From the NCBI RefSeq assembly GCF_001442535.1, contig NZ_CP013141.1, positions 815,907 to 879,906 on the forward strand: a DNA stretch of 64,000 nucleotides, read 5' to 3'. Made by a program: the position numbers and the translations under genes. Shown piece by piece: positions 44,707-53,528 of the stretch (its first letter is position 1; each line of letters begins with the position of its first letter). This DNA comes from Lysobacter antibioticus (GTDB lineage: Bacteria; Pseudomonadota; Gammaproteobacteria; Xanthomonadales; Xanthomonadaceae). The notes under the pieces are model-generated. The model was not told the origin of the DNA and made no database searches. It saw only the letters and a program-made list of their open reading frames with translations.

Positions 44707-45336
44707 CTAGCCCTTGATGCGCGTGTGCTCCATCGTCCAGTTGGTTTCCCAATGACGGCCGCCGTCCTGCGAGAACGCCTGCTCCCAATGCGCGGCATCC
44801 AGGCCCAGGCGCTTCCAGCGGAAGCGGACCTTGACCGGGCGCCCTTCGTCGCTGTCGTCGCCGAAGAACTCGCCGTCGTCGCCGACGAAGCCGCCGACCA
44901 CGGGTGGAAACAACCGGCCGCTGCTGCTGTTGATCCAGTACAGATACCAGCGCCGTTGCTCGAGGTTGAACACGCGCACGGTCATGCCGGACCAGCCCTT
45001 GGTCGGAAACACGCCGTCGTCGATGTTCACCACCCCGCCGAGCCGGCTTTCGCAGCTGAGCGTGGCCGGGAACTCGTCCCATTCGTCGCTGCCGACCCAG
45101 CGTTGTTTCAGGCGTCGGTTGGCGAAACTCCAGCGGCCGACGAAGAAATCGAAATCGTGGAGGTCGCCGGTCGGAATCGCGATGTTGGGCCCGGCCTTGC
45201 CGGCAGCGTCGGGGCTCGCCGCAAGCGAGGATGCGCTATCGCTCGCGGCCGCTATCGGCGCCAGACTCATCGCGGCCGCGCCGGCGATGGCATCGATGAG
45301 GATCTGCCGGCGCGAGGTCGAAGTCGGTCTGTGCAT
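44707..45336 (-). CDS. Exported DUF1579-like protein, paralogue of 46378-46989
   Basis: A 209-residue protein with a twin-arginine-like signal (TSRRQILIDAIAGAAAM). The mature part reads DFDFFVGRWSFANRRLKQRW, VVNIDDGVFPTKGW, and HWEQAFSQDGGRHWETNWTM. The F-x-x-GxW and WE-x-NW marks recall DUF1579-type lipocalin-like proteins, which often carry small ligands. The gene directly precedes MocR on the same strand, so the regulator and the protein are linked. A similar protein lies on the other side of the membrane gene at 46378. Confidence 0.72.
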   Translation of the reverse strand: MHRPTSTSRRQILIDAIAGAAAMSLAPIAAASDSASSLAASPDAAGKAGPNIAIPTGDLHDFDFFVGRWSFANRRLKQRWVGSDEWDEFPATLSCESRLGGVVNIDDGVFPTKGWSGMTVRVFNLEQRRWYLYWINSSSGRLFPPVVGGFVGDDGEFFGDDSDEGRPVKVRFRWKRLGLDAAHWEQAFSQDGGRHWETNWTMEHTRIKG

Positions 45337-45448
45337 GCAGGGCGCTCGTGGACGGGAAGCCTGCGCAGAAGTTGCGCGCTGCGCATCCAGGCTGGAAGCG
45401 CCATTTTGCCGCGACGTCATGGGCCACGCGGAGGACGGATGCGCCGCC

Positions 45449-46126
45449 CTACTGCGCCGCGGCGTCGAGCGCTGCGCGCCGGCGCTCCAGGGTTTCGGCC
45501 AGGGCCGGGTCGATATCGCCGCGATGCGCCTGCAGAAAACTCTGCAAGGCCTCGCGGTACTCATGCACGAACTGCGCATTATTCGGGCTCAGCGCCCATT
45601 GCGCGGCGGCCTGATCCAGCGCGGCCTGGGCCTCGACCAGCCGCTGGCGTTTTCCGAACTCGGAACGCTCGGCGATGATCGCGATGTTGCGCTCGAAACC
45701 CGGAATATAACGAACGACGAAACGCTCGCCCTGCGGCGGCACCAGGAAACGGTCGCCCAGCGGATACAGGCTTGCGGTCAGGGTATCGAACCCGATCTTG
45801 AGGTCGCGGCCGTCGGCCGTTCTCAGCACCGCCGTGTAGTTCCAGATCGGCTGCTCGTTGAAACTGGCCTGGGCCGGCTCGCTGCCGACGATCACGGCCG
45901 TACCCTCGCTGCCGAAGGCTTCGAGAAAACTCGTGTTGGCCAGGCGGCCGACGAAGATATTGGCGAACGCCGCCAGCCAGCCGACGAAGCACCACCACAG
46001 CCAACGGCTGCTGCCACTGCGTTGGTACAGCCATACCGCCGGCAGGTTGCACAGGCCCAGGATCAACGGGAACGACCAGTACGGATGCTGGCTTATGAAA
46101 TACAGCACGGCGGACGGTATGGCCAA
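45449..46126 (-). CDS. Membrane protein with DUF3592-like periplasmic domain
   Basis: A 225-residue protein with two N-terminal helices (SFPLILGLCNLPAVWLYQ and WWCFVGWLAAFANIFVG). A strand-rich domain follows (NYTAVLRTADGRDLKIGFDT, then PLGDRFLVPPQGERFVVRYI), similar to DUF3592-like proteins, and a helical tail. The start is set at a TTG (46126) preceded by GGAGGAA, since the first helix follows. A longer frame to 46321 lacks support. The function is unknown. Confidence 0.6.
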   Translation of the reverse strand: MAIPSAVLYFISQHPYWSFPLILGLCNLPAVWLYQRSGSSRWLWWCFVGWLAAFANIFVGRLANTSFLEAFGSEGTAVIVGSEPAQASFNEQPIWNYTAVLRTADGRDLKIGFDTLTASLYPLGDRFLVPPQGERFVVRYIPGFERNIAIIAERSEFGKRQRLVEAQAALDQAAAQWALSPNNAQFVHEYREALQSFLQAHRGDIDPALAETLERRRAALDAAAQ

Positions 46127-46377
46127 GTTATCGGGTTCCTCCGAACGGACGCGGACACCGGCACGGGCCCTGGATCGTCGCAGCGTTCGCCCGACCTTAG
46201 CGCCGGGCGTGTTACAGGCGCGCGCTTGCCGTCCAACCTCATACCCCGACATCGGCGCGGTACCAACGCAGTGGCCTGGCGACCGGCGCCAGAATGGCCC
46301 TTGCTGCGTCACGGGCGTCATCGCATGGTGCGCTCATCGCTCGCCGGTCGAGCCCGCCCTGAGCGCCCAATCGAACG

Positions 46378-46989
46378 ATGATCGCCCCTCCCCTCCTTCG
46401 CATGGGCCTGTTGGCTGCCAGCCTCAACGTCCTGTTCGCATTCGATGCCCAGGCCGCCCAAGCCGCGCCCGTACCGACGCACAAGGGCGCCAGCGCCGCA
46501 GCGCGGGATGGACAGCGCGACTTCGACTGGGAGATCGGCGCCTGGAAAACCCGGGTGTCGCGGCTCCAGAGCCCGCTCAGCGGCAACGAGACCTGGCTCG
46601 AACTGGAAGGCACGACCGTGGTGCGCAAGCTGTTCGACGGCCGCGCCAACCTCGCCGAGCTCGACATCGCCGGCCCCTCCGGTCGCATCCAAGGCATTTC
46701 GTTGCGCCTGTACGAACCGCAGGCGCGGCAGTGGAACATCAACTACGCCAACCTGCGCTCGGGCACGCTCACCGCGCCGATTGCCGGCGCCTTCAAGGAC
46801 GGGCGCGGCGAATTCTTCGGACGCGATACCTTCGACGGCCGGCCGATCCTGGTCCGCTTCGTCATCGAATGCGCGACGCGCGACGTCTGCCGTTTCGAGC
46901 AGGCTTTCTCCGCCGACGACGGCAAGCGCTGGGAACTGAACTGGATCGCGACCGATACCCGCATCGCCGACCCTACGCCCACTGAATAG
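46378..46989 (+). CDS. Exported DUF1579-like protein
   Basis: A 203-residue exported protein: signal peptide about residues 1-28, then a lipocalin-like core with DFDWEIGAWKTRVSRLQ, TTVVRKLFDGRANLAELDI and WELNWIATDTRI. It is clearly related to the protein at 44707-45336, being parallel in the DFD-x-x-xG-xW, FF-x-D and WE-x-NW marks. The two genes are on opposite strands. The gene is 106 bp before an AraC regulator on the same strand, which may read it as a target. Ligand unknown. Confidence 0.72.
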   Translation: MIAPPLLRMGLLAASLNVLFAFDAQAAQAAPVPTHKGASAAARDGQRDFDWEIGAWKTRVSRLQSPLSGNETWLELEGTTVVRKLFDGRANLAELDIAGPSGRIQGISLRLYEPQARQWNINYANLRSGTLTAPIAGAFKDGRGEFFGRDTFDGRPILVRFVIECATRDVCRFEQAFSADDGKRWELNWIATDTRIADPTPTE

Positions 46990-47095
46990 CCAGGCCTCAC
47001 TGAAGAGCCGTTGCCGGCGTTCGCCCCTTGCCGTAGCGTTTCCGCTCTGAAACGGCGGACGATCCGCCGGCTTATTGCTCGACGGCACGAGGCGC

Positions 47096-47887
47096 ATGGC
47101 CCGCAACCCGCATCGCCACATGCAATGGTTCCAGCAAGCGCCGTGCGCGGCGCTGCGGCCGTTCGTGCGGCGTTTCATGGTGGTGGAATTCGTCGCCGAC
47201 CGCGCCGATACGCATCTGCCCGATACCGGCACCGTAGCCGCGTTTACGTTTAGGGGCCGCTGCCGCATCGACGGCGGCCGCTGGATGCCGCAAGCGGCGT
47301 TCACCGGCTTGCGCGATACCTTGCGCGCGCACGACCACCACGCCGGGCATTCGGTGCTGCTGGCCGCGTTCACCCCGGTCGGTGCGGCGGCGTTTCTGCG
47401 GCCCTCGCAGGAAGCGCTCAGCGGCATCACGACCGACCTGAGCGAGCTGCTGGACCGAGCCGACGAGCTCGAACGCCTGCACGAACAACTCTCCAGCGCA
47501 TCCGACCATCCCCAGCGCATCGCACAGTTGCAGCACTTCCTGTTGGCGCGCTTGCGCGAAAACGCACCCGACCCGCTGATGGCGGCCGCGGTGAGCTGGC
47601 TCGAACGCCGGCCCGCCGGCCGTCGCATCGACGCGCTGACGCGCTACATCGGTCTGAGCCAGAGCGCGCTTGAACGACGCTTCCGCCGCGTGGTCGGGGT
47701 GACGCCGAAGAAATTCGCCTCGATGCTGCGGCTGCAACACGCGGTGCGTCTGCAAGCGACCGGCCTGGATCTGACCGAGGTCGCACTGGCCGCCGGTTAT
47801 TACGACCAGGCCCATTTCAACCACGACTTCCGCCGCGCCACCGGCAGCGCACCCGCCGCATTCTTCGCTGCGCACGAACCGGCCTGA
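47096..47887 (+). CDS. AraC-family transcriptional regulator
   Basis: A 263-residue regulator with an N-terminal cupin-like sensor (FQQAPCAALRPFVRRFMVVE) and a C-terminal AraC domain: LTRYIGLSQSALERRFRRVV for the first helix-turn-helix, AGYYDQAHFNHDFRRATG for the second, near residues 165-263. The start at 47096 was chosen because GAGG lies just before it; a TTG at 47075 and a later ATG are alternatives. A YCII-like gene lies 50 bp downstream and is probably co-transcribed. Inducer unknown. Confidence 0.88.
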   Translation: MARNPHRHMQWFQQAPCAALRPFVRRFMVVEFVADRADTHLPDTGTVAAFTFRGRCRIDGGRWMPQAAFTGLRDTLRAHDHHAGHSVLLAAFTPVGAAAFLRPSQEALSGITTDLSELLDRADELERLHEQLSSASDHPQRIAQLQHFLLARLRENAPDPLMAAAVSWLERRPAGRRIDALTRYIGLSQSALERRFRRVVGVTPKKFASMLRLQHAVRLQATGLDLTEVALAAGYYDQAHFNHDFRRATGSAPAAFFAAHEPA

Positions 47888-47937
47888 GCGCCGATTTTTT
47901 ACAAGCCGGCGTCCCGGCTTCACGGCAGCATGCGCAC

Positions 47938-48420
47938 ATGGTCGCCGCCCGCCGTTACCGCCTCGCCCCGCTACGCGCTGCGCTGCTGTCCGCAGCGCTA
48001 TGGCCCGCGCTCGCGCTGTCGGCATCGGCGGAGACCGCCTCTCTACCAGCGAGCCCCTCCATGACTGCCATGAATACCTTCGTCATCCTGTTCCGTCGCG
48101 ACCGCGGGTCTTTGTCCGAAGCCGAACGACTCAGCCTCGGCCGCGACATCGGCGCCTGGGCGCGCCGGCACAACGAGGCCGGGCACCAACTCGCCCCACG
48201 GCTGCTGGCCCCCGAAAGCCGCCACATCGGCCCGCACCGCGGCACCGTCGAGGCCGACCCCCTGCCGATCACCGCCCTGCTGTTCCTGGAAGCGCGCGAC
48301 CTGGACGAAGCCGCGCGCGTCGCCGAGTCCCACCCCGGCATGCGCCACGGCTTCACCGTCGAGGTGCGTGCGTGGTCGGCGCCGAATCCCACCTCGGCCC
48401 CGGCCAACGCGACGCCGTAA
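47938..48420 (+). CDS. YCII-like protein, possibly exported
   Basis: A 160-residue protein. Residues 42 onward (MTAMNTFVILFRRDRGSLSE) read like a dimeric alpha/beta ferredoxin-like YCII domain, ending ARVAESHPGMRHGFTVEVRA. The first 40 residues look like a signal peptide (ALLSAALWPALALSASA). Either it is exported or the true start is the internal ATG at 48061. It lies 50 bp after the AraC regulator, so both may share one transcript. Function unknown. Confidence 0.65.
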   Translation: MVAARRYRLAPLRAALLSAALWPALALSASAETASLPASPSMTAMNTFVILFRRDRGSLSEAERLSLGRDIGAWARRHNEAGHQLAPRLLAPESRHIGPHRGTVEADPLPITALLFLEARDLDEAARVAESHPGMRHGFTVEVRAWSAPNPTSAPANATP

Positions 48421-48580
48421 GCGCCGCAGCCCCCGGCCCGGAGGCGCGAACCGCCTTAATGTGGACGGTCTTAATTCTGCAACACAACTGCCACACACTG
48501 CCGCAGGTCCGGTTCCGCGAGCGCGGGACCGGACATTGAAGCGGCCGATCGACGGTCCGCAACGAGGCGAGACGAGAACG

Positions 48581-49087
48581 ATGGCGACACCCTTGATCCG
48601 CGGCCTGATGCTGGCCCTGCTGCTCGCCCCGTTCACCGTTCTCGCGCAGTCCGCCTATATCGATATCGAGCAACGCCTGAGCGCGGAGCAACTGAGCGAG
48701 GTCGGCCTGTCGCCCGCGCAACTGCAGTTGCTCAACCGCATGTTGCGCGAAGCCAGCGCGAAAGACCCCGCCCCGGCGGTCGCTGCGACCTCCGCGGCAC
48801 CCGTCACATCCGCAGCGCCGGAAGCCGGCCAGCGTAGCGCCGCGCAGTACATCGGTCTCGACGACCAACCGATCAAGAGCCGCCTCAAGGGCGACGTGGC
48901 GGGCTGGGAGCCCGGCACCGTGTTCGAACTCGACAACGGCCAGCAATGGAAAGTGCTCAAGGGCAGCATGAAGCTGCGCAAGCCGCTGATCGCGCCCGAG
49001 ATCCTGGTCGTCCCCGGCGTCGCCGGCCGCTGGTTCCTGCAGGTCGACGAGGACATGCCGAAGGCGCGGGTATATCGGATCGATTGA
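48581..49087 (+). CDS. Exported protein of unknown function
   Basis: A 168-residue protein with a signal peptide (about residues 1-22, LLLAPFTVLAQS). The middle is an Ala/Pro-rich linker and the end is a compact domain with WEPGTVFELDNGQQWKVLKG, KPLIAPEILVVPGVAG and WFLQVDEDMPKARVY. ATG 48581 follows the GAGACGAGAACG region. The gene stands alone and its 3' end faces element C. No named family was recognised. Confidence 0.6.
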   Translation: MATPLIRGLMLALLLAPFTVLAQSAYIDIEQRLSAEQLSEVGLSPAQLQLLNRMLREASAKDPAPAVAATSAAPVTSAAPEAGQRSAAQYIGLDDQPIKSRLKGDVAGWEPGTVFELDNGQQWKVLKGSMKLRKPLIAPEILVVPGVAGRWFLQVDEDMPKARVYRID

Positions 49088-49290
49088 GGCGTTTCCGACT
49101 CCGGTCGCGCCGTTCGGCCCCTGTAGGAGCGATGTCTTACTGGATTTCCTTCGGTCATAAGTCGCGAGCACGGGACGCGCAGGAGCGACAACGCCCGGGT
49201 CATCTGTCGAAGCCGCGTGCTGTCGCAAGGGTAGGAGCGGCGCAAGCCGCGACCGCGTCCTTTCGATCTTGCGGCGCAACGCTCAAGCAA

Positions 49291-49330
49291 GATCAAGATC
49301 TAGATCTAGATCTAGATCTAGATCCAGATC
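49291..49330 (+). repeat. GATCTA/GATCNN hexamer run
   Basis: Six consecutive GATCNN hexamers (GATCAA, four GATCTA, GATCCA) plus a final GATC, 40 bp in all, at the outer edge of the type-1 arm. Shorter GATC runs stand at the same edge of other arms (2927-2950, 40060-40083, 49914-49925). Confidence 0.92.
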
Positions 49331-49530
49331 AAACGCCAAAAGCTTCCGCCACTAAAGCGGCGGGTTACTTTCTTTTGTCATAAGCAACAAAAGAAAGGTA
49401 ACCAAAGAAAAATGCTTCTCTTTGAATCACAGGCCCGCACGTTCGGTGCATACGCGGGGCTTTTTCATACGGGACATCCCTGTCCCGATGAAAAACGGCC
49501 CGCATCCATGCGGGCCGCCCTCCGGGTCTA
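49331..49530 (-). repeat. Type-1 arm of element C
   Basis: On the minus strand it reads like 2729-2930, with only a few differences. It has the same GGCCCGCATGGATGCGGGCC and CGGGACAGGGATGTCCCG hairpins and the T-rich/A-rich pairing arms. Confidence 0.88.
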
Positions 49531-49618
49531 CAAGCGTCCTCGCAAGATCGTAGCTGCGCCAGGCAAAACCAACAGCAACGACATCAGCAGCAACAGCAAC
49601 AGCAACAGCAAATAGACC

Positions 49619-49677
<59 letters not shown>

Positions 49678-49717
49678 GAAAGCATGGCGCAGCGACGAAC
49701 TTGCGAGAACACCTGGA

Positions 49718-49918
49718 GACCCGGAGGGCGGCGCACAGGACGTGCGCCGTTTTTCGATAGGACAAGGATGTCCTATCGAAAAATCCCGGCGCAAGCGGCG
49801 AACTCGCAGGGGAGCTTCGTCAAGGAAAAGCATTTTTCTTTGGTGACTTTCTTTTGTTGCTTTGGACAAAAGAAAGTTACCCGCCGCTTTAGTGGCGGAA
49901 GCTTTTGGCGTTTGATCT
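49718..49918 (+). repeat. Type-2 arm of element C
   Basis: GACCCGGAGGGCGGCGCACAGG starts the arm (first 20 bases are the shared box). The GCGCACAGGACGTGCGCC hairpin with T-tract and the GATAGGACAAGGATGTCCTATC-like hairpin follow, then the CTTTCTTTTGT / ACAAAAGAAAG pairing and the CCGCCGCTTTAGTGGCGG hairpin. Confidence 0.82.
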
Positions 49919-50194
49919 TGATCTTACGTGAGCGATGCGCCGCAAGCTCGTCATAACGCGGTCGCGGCTCGCGCCGCTCCTACCCCTGCGAAAGTAGGCC
50001 ACTTCGATGCATGACATCGGCGTTGTTGCCTCTGCGCGTCCCGTGGTCGCGACTTATGACCGAAGGAAATCCAGTAGGACGTCGCTCCTACATGAGACCA
50101 CGGAAAGCAACGAAGCGAGATTGGAAAACGGAGTCGCGGCTTATGCCCCTCCTGCCGGACTGCGGAGTACCCCAGAAATTCTCCAGCCAATCGC

Positions 50195-51127
50195 CTAGCC
50201 CCCCGCAGACTCACTCTCCCCCGCCAACATATCGATCAACGCCCGCGACGCCGCCGACAAACGGCGATGCGGGGCATAGATCAGCGAGAACGGCCGCGAG
50301 CGACCGCGCAACTGCGGCAGCAATTCGACCAGGCGGCCGCGCCGCAGCCGGTCTTCGACGATGAAGTCGTAGCTCTGGCAGATGCCGACGCCCTGCTCGG
50401 CCAACGACACCACACCCAGTACGTCGTCGGATATCAGCATCTGCGATGCCGGCGTCCAGTCGATATCGCTGCGCTCGTTGCCGGCGTGCTGCTCGCTGCG
50501 GAACAGCCAGTTCGCGACACGGCCGGTGCTCGGCATCACGAAGGGAATGCAGACGTGCCGGCGCAGGTCTTCCAGGGTGCGCGGCAAGCCCGCGCGTTCC
50601 AGGTAGGCCGGCGACGCGACCAGGCACAAGGCCGCGTCTTCGAGCTTGCGCGCGACCAGGCCGCTGTCGGGCAGTTGGCCGAGGCGTATCGCCAGGTCGA
50701 AGCCTTCGGCGACCAGGTCGACGTTGCGGTTGGCGATGTTGAGTTCGATCTGCACCTGCGGGTAGCGAACGGCGAAGCGCTGCAACAGCGCCGGCAACCG
50801 GTAATGACCGTAGGTGGTCGGCACGCTGAGGCGCACGAGCCCGCTCAGTTCGCCGTCCTGGCCCTGGATCGCGCGCTCGGCGTCGTCGATCAGGGCGAAG
50901 GCAGCGCGCGAATGCTCTAGGTACACACGACCGGCCTCGGTCAGGCCCTGGCGACGGGTGGTCCGGCGCAGCAATTGGCTGCCCAGGCGGGTTTCGAGCC
51001 GGCCGATGGCGCGGCTGATCACCGACGGCGTGGTCGACAACGCTACCGCGGCCGCAGTCAGGGAACCGTGTTCGACGACGGCAACGAAGGCTTCCACATC
51101 CCCGAGATGGTCGAATCGCCGGCTCAT
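50195..51127 (-). CDS. LysR-family transcriptional regulator
   Basis: A 310-residue regulator: an N-terminal helix-turn-helix (about 3-63, AFVAVVEHGSLTAAAVALST and PSVISRAIGRLETRLGSQLL) and the LysR-type effector-binding domain with GLVRLSVPTTYGHYRLPALL and SDDVLGVVSLAEQGVGICQS. ATG 51127 begins MSRRFDHLGDVEAF, the usual LysR start. It is divergent from the DJ-1 gene at 51227 with a 99-bp gap that contains AAATCATTTCCCGATGG and a T-rich stretch, where a LysR box and both promoters should lie. It probably controls the DJ-1/DJ-1/AhpD-like genes. Confidence 0.9.
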   Translation of the reverse strand: MSRRFDHLGDVEAFVAVVEHGSLTAAAVALSTTPSVISRAIGRLETRLGSQLLRRTTRRQGLTEAGRVYLEHSRAAFALIDDAERAIQGQDGELSGLVRLSVPTTYGHYRLPALLQRFAVRYPQVQIELNIANRNVDLVAEGFDLAIRLGQLPDSGLVARKLEDAALCLVASPAYLERAGLPRTLEDLRRHVCIPFVMPSTGRVANWLFRSEQHAGNERSDIDWTPASQMLISDDVLGVVSLAEQGVGICQSYDFIVEDRLRRGRLVELLPQLRGRSRPFSLIYAPHRRLSAASRALIDMLAGESESAGG

Positions 51128-51226
51128 TCTTGCCCCTAGAGAACAAATCATTTCCCGATGGAGGATTTTATCGCCGAAAACAGAGGTAATACAGTGCCCA
51201 TCACCTCCTTCCCCTCAGGAACGCTC

Positions 51227-51934
51227 ATGTCCCCGAACCCTGCCGCCGGCCTCAAGCCGGTCTTGTTCGTCCTCACCAGCCACGGCCGCAAGGGCGACAG
51301 CGGTCAGTCGACCGGCTACTACCTAGGCGAGGTCACCCATCCGCTGGCCGAACTCGAGGCCGCCGGCATCGCGGTCGAGTTCGCCTCGATCCAAGGCGGC
51401 GAACCGCCGGTGGACGGCGCCGACGTCGACGACGCCACCAACGCGCGCTACTGGAACGACCCGCACTTTCGCGAAGCCGTGCGCCATACCTTGCCGCTGC
51501 ACGACGCCGACGCGTCCCGCTATTCGGCGATCTTCTTCGCCGGCGGCCACGGCGCGATGTGGGACTTCCCCAACAGCCCGGCGGTGCAGCGGGTCACGCG
51601 CGAGATCTACGAAGCCGGCGGCGTGGTCGGCGCGGTCTGCCACGGCCCGGCCGCGCTGGTCGAGGTGACCTTGAGCGACGGCGCCTATCTGGTCGCCGGC
51701 AAGCGCGTAAGCGCGTTCACCGACGATGAGGAGCGCGCCGTGAAGCTGGAGGGCGTGGTGCCGTTCCTGCTCGCCAGCCGGCTGAGCGCACGTGGCGCGC
51801 AGCATCAGCCGGCGCCCGACTGGACCTCGCAGGTCGTCGTCGACGGCCGCCTCGTCACCGGCCAGAACCCGCAGTCGGCCAGCGCCGTCGGTGCGGCGAT
51901 GCGCGAGCTGCTGCTCGCCCCGGCCTCCGCATAA
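51227..51934 (+). CDS. Cytosolic DJ-1/PfpI-family protein (type 1 glutamine amidotransferase-like)
   Basis: A 235-residue protein of the DJ-1/PfpI superfamily. The nucleophile is the cysteine in VVGAVCHGPAAL, with the preceding glutamate-type acid loop near FASIQGGEPP. The characteristic FFAGGHGAMWDFP follows the family. Members act as glyoxalase III-like or chaperone-like stress proteins. The start at 51227 has AGGAAC 7 bases before it; an upstream ATG at 51158 is possible. It is divergent from the LysR gene and 20 bp before a second, exported member of the same family, so the two are co-transcribed. Confidence 0.88.
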   Translation: MSPNPAAGLKPVLFVLTSHGRKGDSGQSTGYYLGEVTHPLAELEAAGIAVEFASIQGGEPPVDGADVDDATNARYWNDPHFREAVRHTLPLHDADASRYSAIFFAGGHGAMWDFPNSPAVQRVTREIYEAGGVVGAVCHGPAALVEVTLSDGAYLVAGKRVSAFTDDEERAVKLEGVVPFLLASRLSARGAQHQPAPDWTSQVVVDGRLVTGQNPQSASAVGAAMRELLLAPASA

Positions 51935-51954
51935 CTCTCATACGGACTACTTCG

Positions 51955-52797
51955 ATGAAACCGATGCAAAAACTCGTGGCCGCGATCGCTCTCGCGCTGA
52001 GCTTCGGCAGCGCCCACGCCGGCAATGTCCTGGTGGTGCTGTCCGATGTCGATCACCTCGACCTCCGGGACGGCAAGACCTTCGCCACCGGCTTCTATCT
52101 CAACGAACTGATGCAGCCGGTGAAACTGTTGCTCGATGCCGGCCACCAGGTCACCTTCGCCACGCCGCAAGGCCGGGCGCCGACCGTGGACCGCTCGTCG
52201 ATCGACCCGATGTACTTCGGCGGCGACGCCGAGGCCTTGAAGACGCACCAAGCCCTGCTCGATCGCCTGGCGATCACCGCGAAAGACTCATCGCCGGTGC
52301 TCAGCCTCGCCCGCATCGAACAGATCGGCTACGGCCGGTTCGACGCGGTCTACATCCCCGGCGGTCACGCGCCGATGCAGGACCTGCTGCACAGCCCGAC
52401 GCTCGGCCGTCTGCTCGGCGATTTCCACCAACGCGGCAAGACCACCGCCCTGGTCTGCCACGGCCCGATCGCCCTGCTCTCGACCCTGCCGCAGGCTCAG
52501 CGGTTCACGGCGCAGCTGGCAGGCTCCGGCAAGGCCACCGCGCCGACGCAGTGGATCTATGCCGGCTACCAAGTCACCGTGATCAGCAACCAGGAAGAAG
52601 AGCTGGCCAAGGCCGCGCTCGGCGGCGGGGCGATGAAGTTCTATCCGCAGACCGCACTGCAACAGGCCGGCATGCGTTATCGCAGCAATACCGCGCCGTG
52701 GAGCGCGAACGTCGTGGTCGATCGCGAGTTGATCACCGGGCAGAACCCGGCCTCGGCGGTCGCTGTGGCGAAGGAATTGCTGTCGCGCTTGAAGTAA
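51955..52797 (+). CDS. Exported DJ-1/PfpI-family protein
   Basis: A 280-residue relative of the upstream protein with a cleavable signal peptide (LVAAIALALSFGSAHA, about residues 6-21). The nucleophile cysteine is in TALVCHGPIALL and the adjacent motif is YIPGGHAPMQDL. A periplasmic DJ-1-like protein is less usual than a cytosolic one. Together with its neighbour the pair covers both sides of the inner membrane, perhaps against reactive aldehydes (inference). It begins 20 bp after the first DJ-1 gene. Confidence 0.87.
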   Translation: MKPMQKLVAAIALALSFGSAHAGNVLVVLSDVDHLDLRDGKTFATGFYLNELMQPVKLLLDAGHQVTFATPQGRAPTVDRSSIDPMYFGGDAEALKTHQALLDRLAITAKDSSPVLSLARIEQIGYGRFDAVYIPGGHAPMQDLLHSPTLGRLLGDFHQRGKTTALVCHGPIALLSTLPQAQRFTAQLAGSGKATAPTQWIYAGYQVTVISNQEEELAKAALGGGAMKFYPQTALQQAGMRYRSNTAPWSANVVVDRELITGQNPASAVAVAKELLSRLK

Positions 52798-52991
52798 GCC
52801 GCGGCGCAAGGCCGGCAGCGAGCCCGAGCCCGGCATTGAGAGTCATGGCCCTGAGAGTCCCCCCTCCAATCGCCGTAGCGACTTCGCTCGCCCTGCCGGC
52901 CAAGTTTTTTTCCCGACATGTCACGTTCCCCGTAGCTGGTTCGTCAGACCTATGACGATGCAACACACACCCAGCCACGAGGAACGACGAC

Positions 52992-53456
52992 ATGCACACG
53001 CAAGCACGAATGAACAACCCCGCTCTGATCCACGCGGACACGATGAAGGCGCTGTGGGCGCTGAAAGCCTCGACCGAGAACAAGGGCGTACCGGCTCGGA
53101 CGCTGATCCTGATCGAACTGCGCGCCAGCCAGATCAACGGCTGCAGCGTCTGCGTCGACATGCATGCGCGCGAGGGCAAGAAGGCCGGCGAAAGCGACGA
53201 GCGTCTGTTCGCGGTGTCGGCCTGGCGCGAGGCGCCCTATTTCAACGAAGCCGAGCGCGCCGCGCTGGCGTTGACCGAGGCGTTGACGCGGATCAGCGAC
53301 CGTCCCGATGCGGTCTGCGACGAGGTCTGGAACGAAGCCGCCAGGCACTACGACGAAGCCGCACTGGCCGCGCTGGTGGTGGCGATCGCCAACATCAACG
53401 TGTGGAACCGGCTCAACGTCGCGGTGAAGCAACCGGTCGGCGCCTGGAAGGCTTGA
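52992..53456 (+). CDS. AhpD-like carboxymuconolactone decarboxylase-family protein
   Basis: A 154-residue CMD/AhpD-fold protein. The redox motif is CSVCVDMHA (Cys-x-x-Cys with the downstream His) and the helical pattern AALALTEALTRI and AALVVAIANINVWNRL matches the alkylhydroperoxidase AhpD core. It therefore probably reduces peroxides or acts as a thiol-redox partner. A GAGGAACG sequence precedes the ATG. It lies 194 bp after the second DJ-1 gene and may be part of the same LysR-controlled response, although the gap leaves a separate promoter possible. Confidence 0.88.
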   Translation: MHTQARMNNPALIHADTMKALWALKASTENKGVPARTLILIELRASQINGCSVCVDMHAREGKKAGESDERLFAVSAWREAPYFNEAERAALALTEALTRISDRPDAVCDEVWNEAARHYDEAALAALVVAIANINVWNRLNVAVKQPVGAWKA

Positions 53457-53478
53457 GCCAACGCCTACCGCGGATAAA

Positions 53479-53505
53479 CGAACGGCGGCCCGAGGCCGCC
53501 GTTCG
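53479..53505. terminator. Hairpin between convergent genes
   Basis: A perfect 12-bp stem (CGAACGGCGGCC / GGCCGCCGTTCG) with a 3-base loop, without a T-tract. It separates the AhpD-like gene (plus) from the lipase effector (minus). Confidence 0.5.
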
Positions 53506-53528
53506 CCGAAGCCGATGACGGCTGAAAC

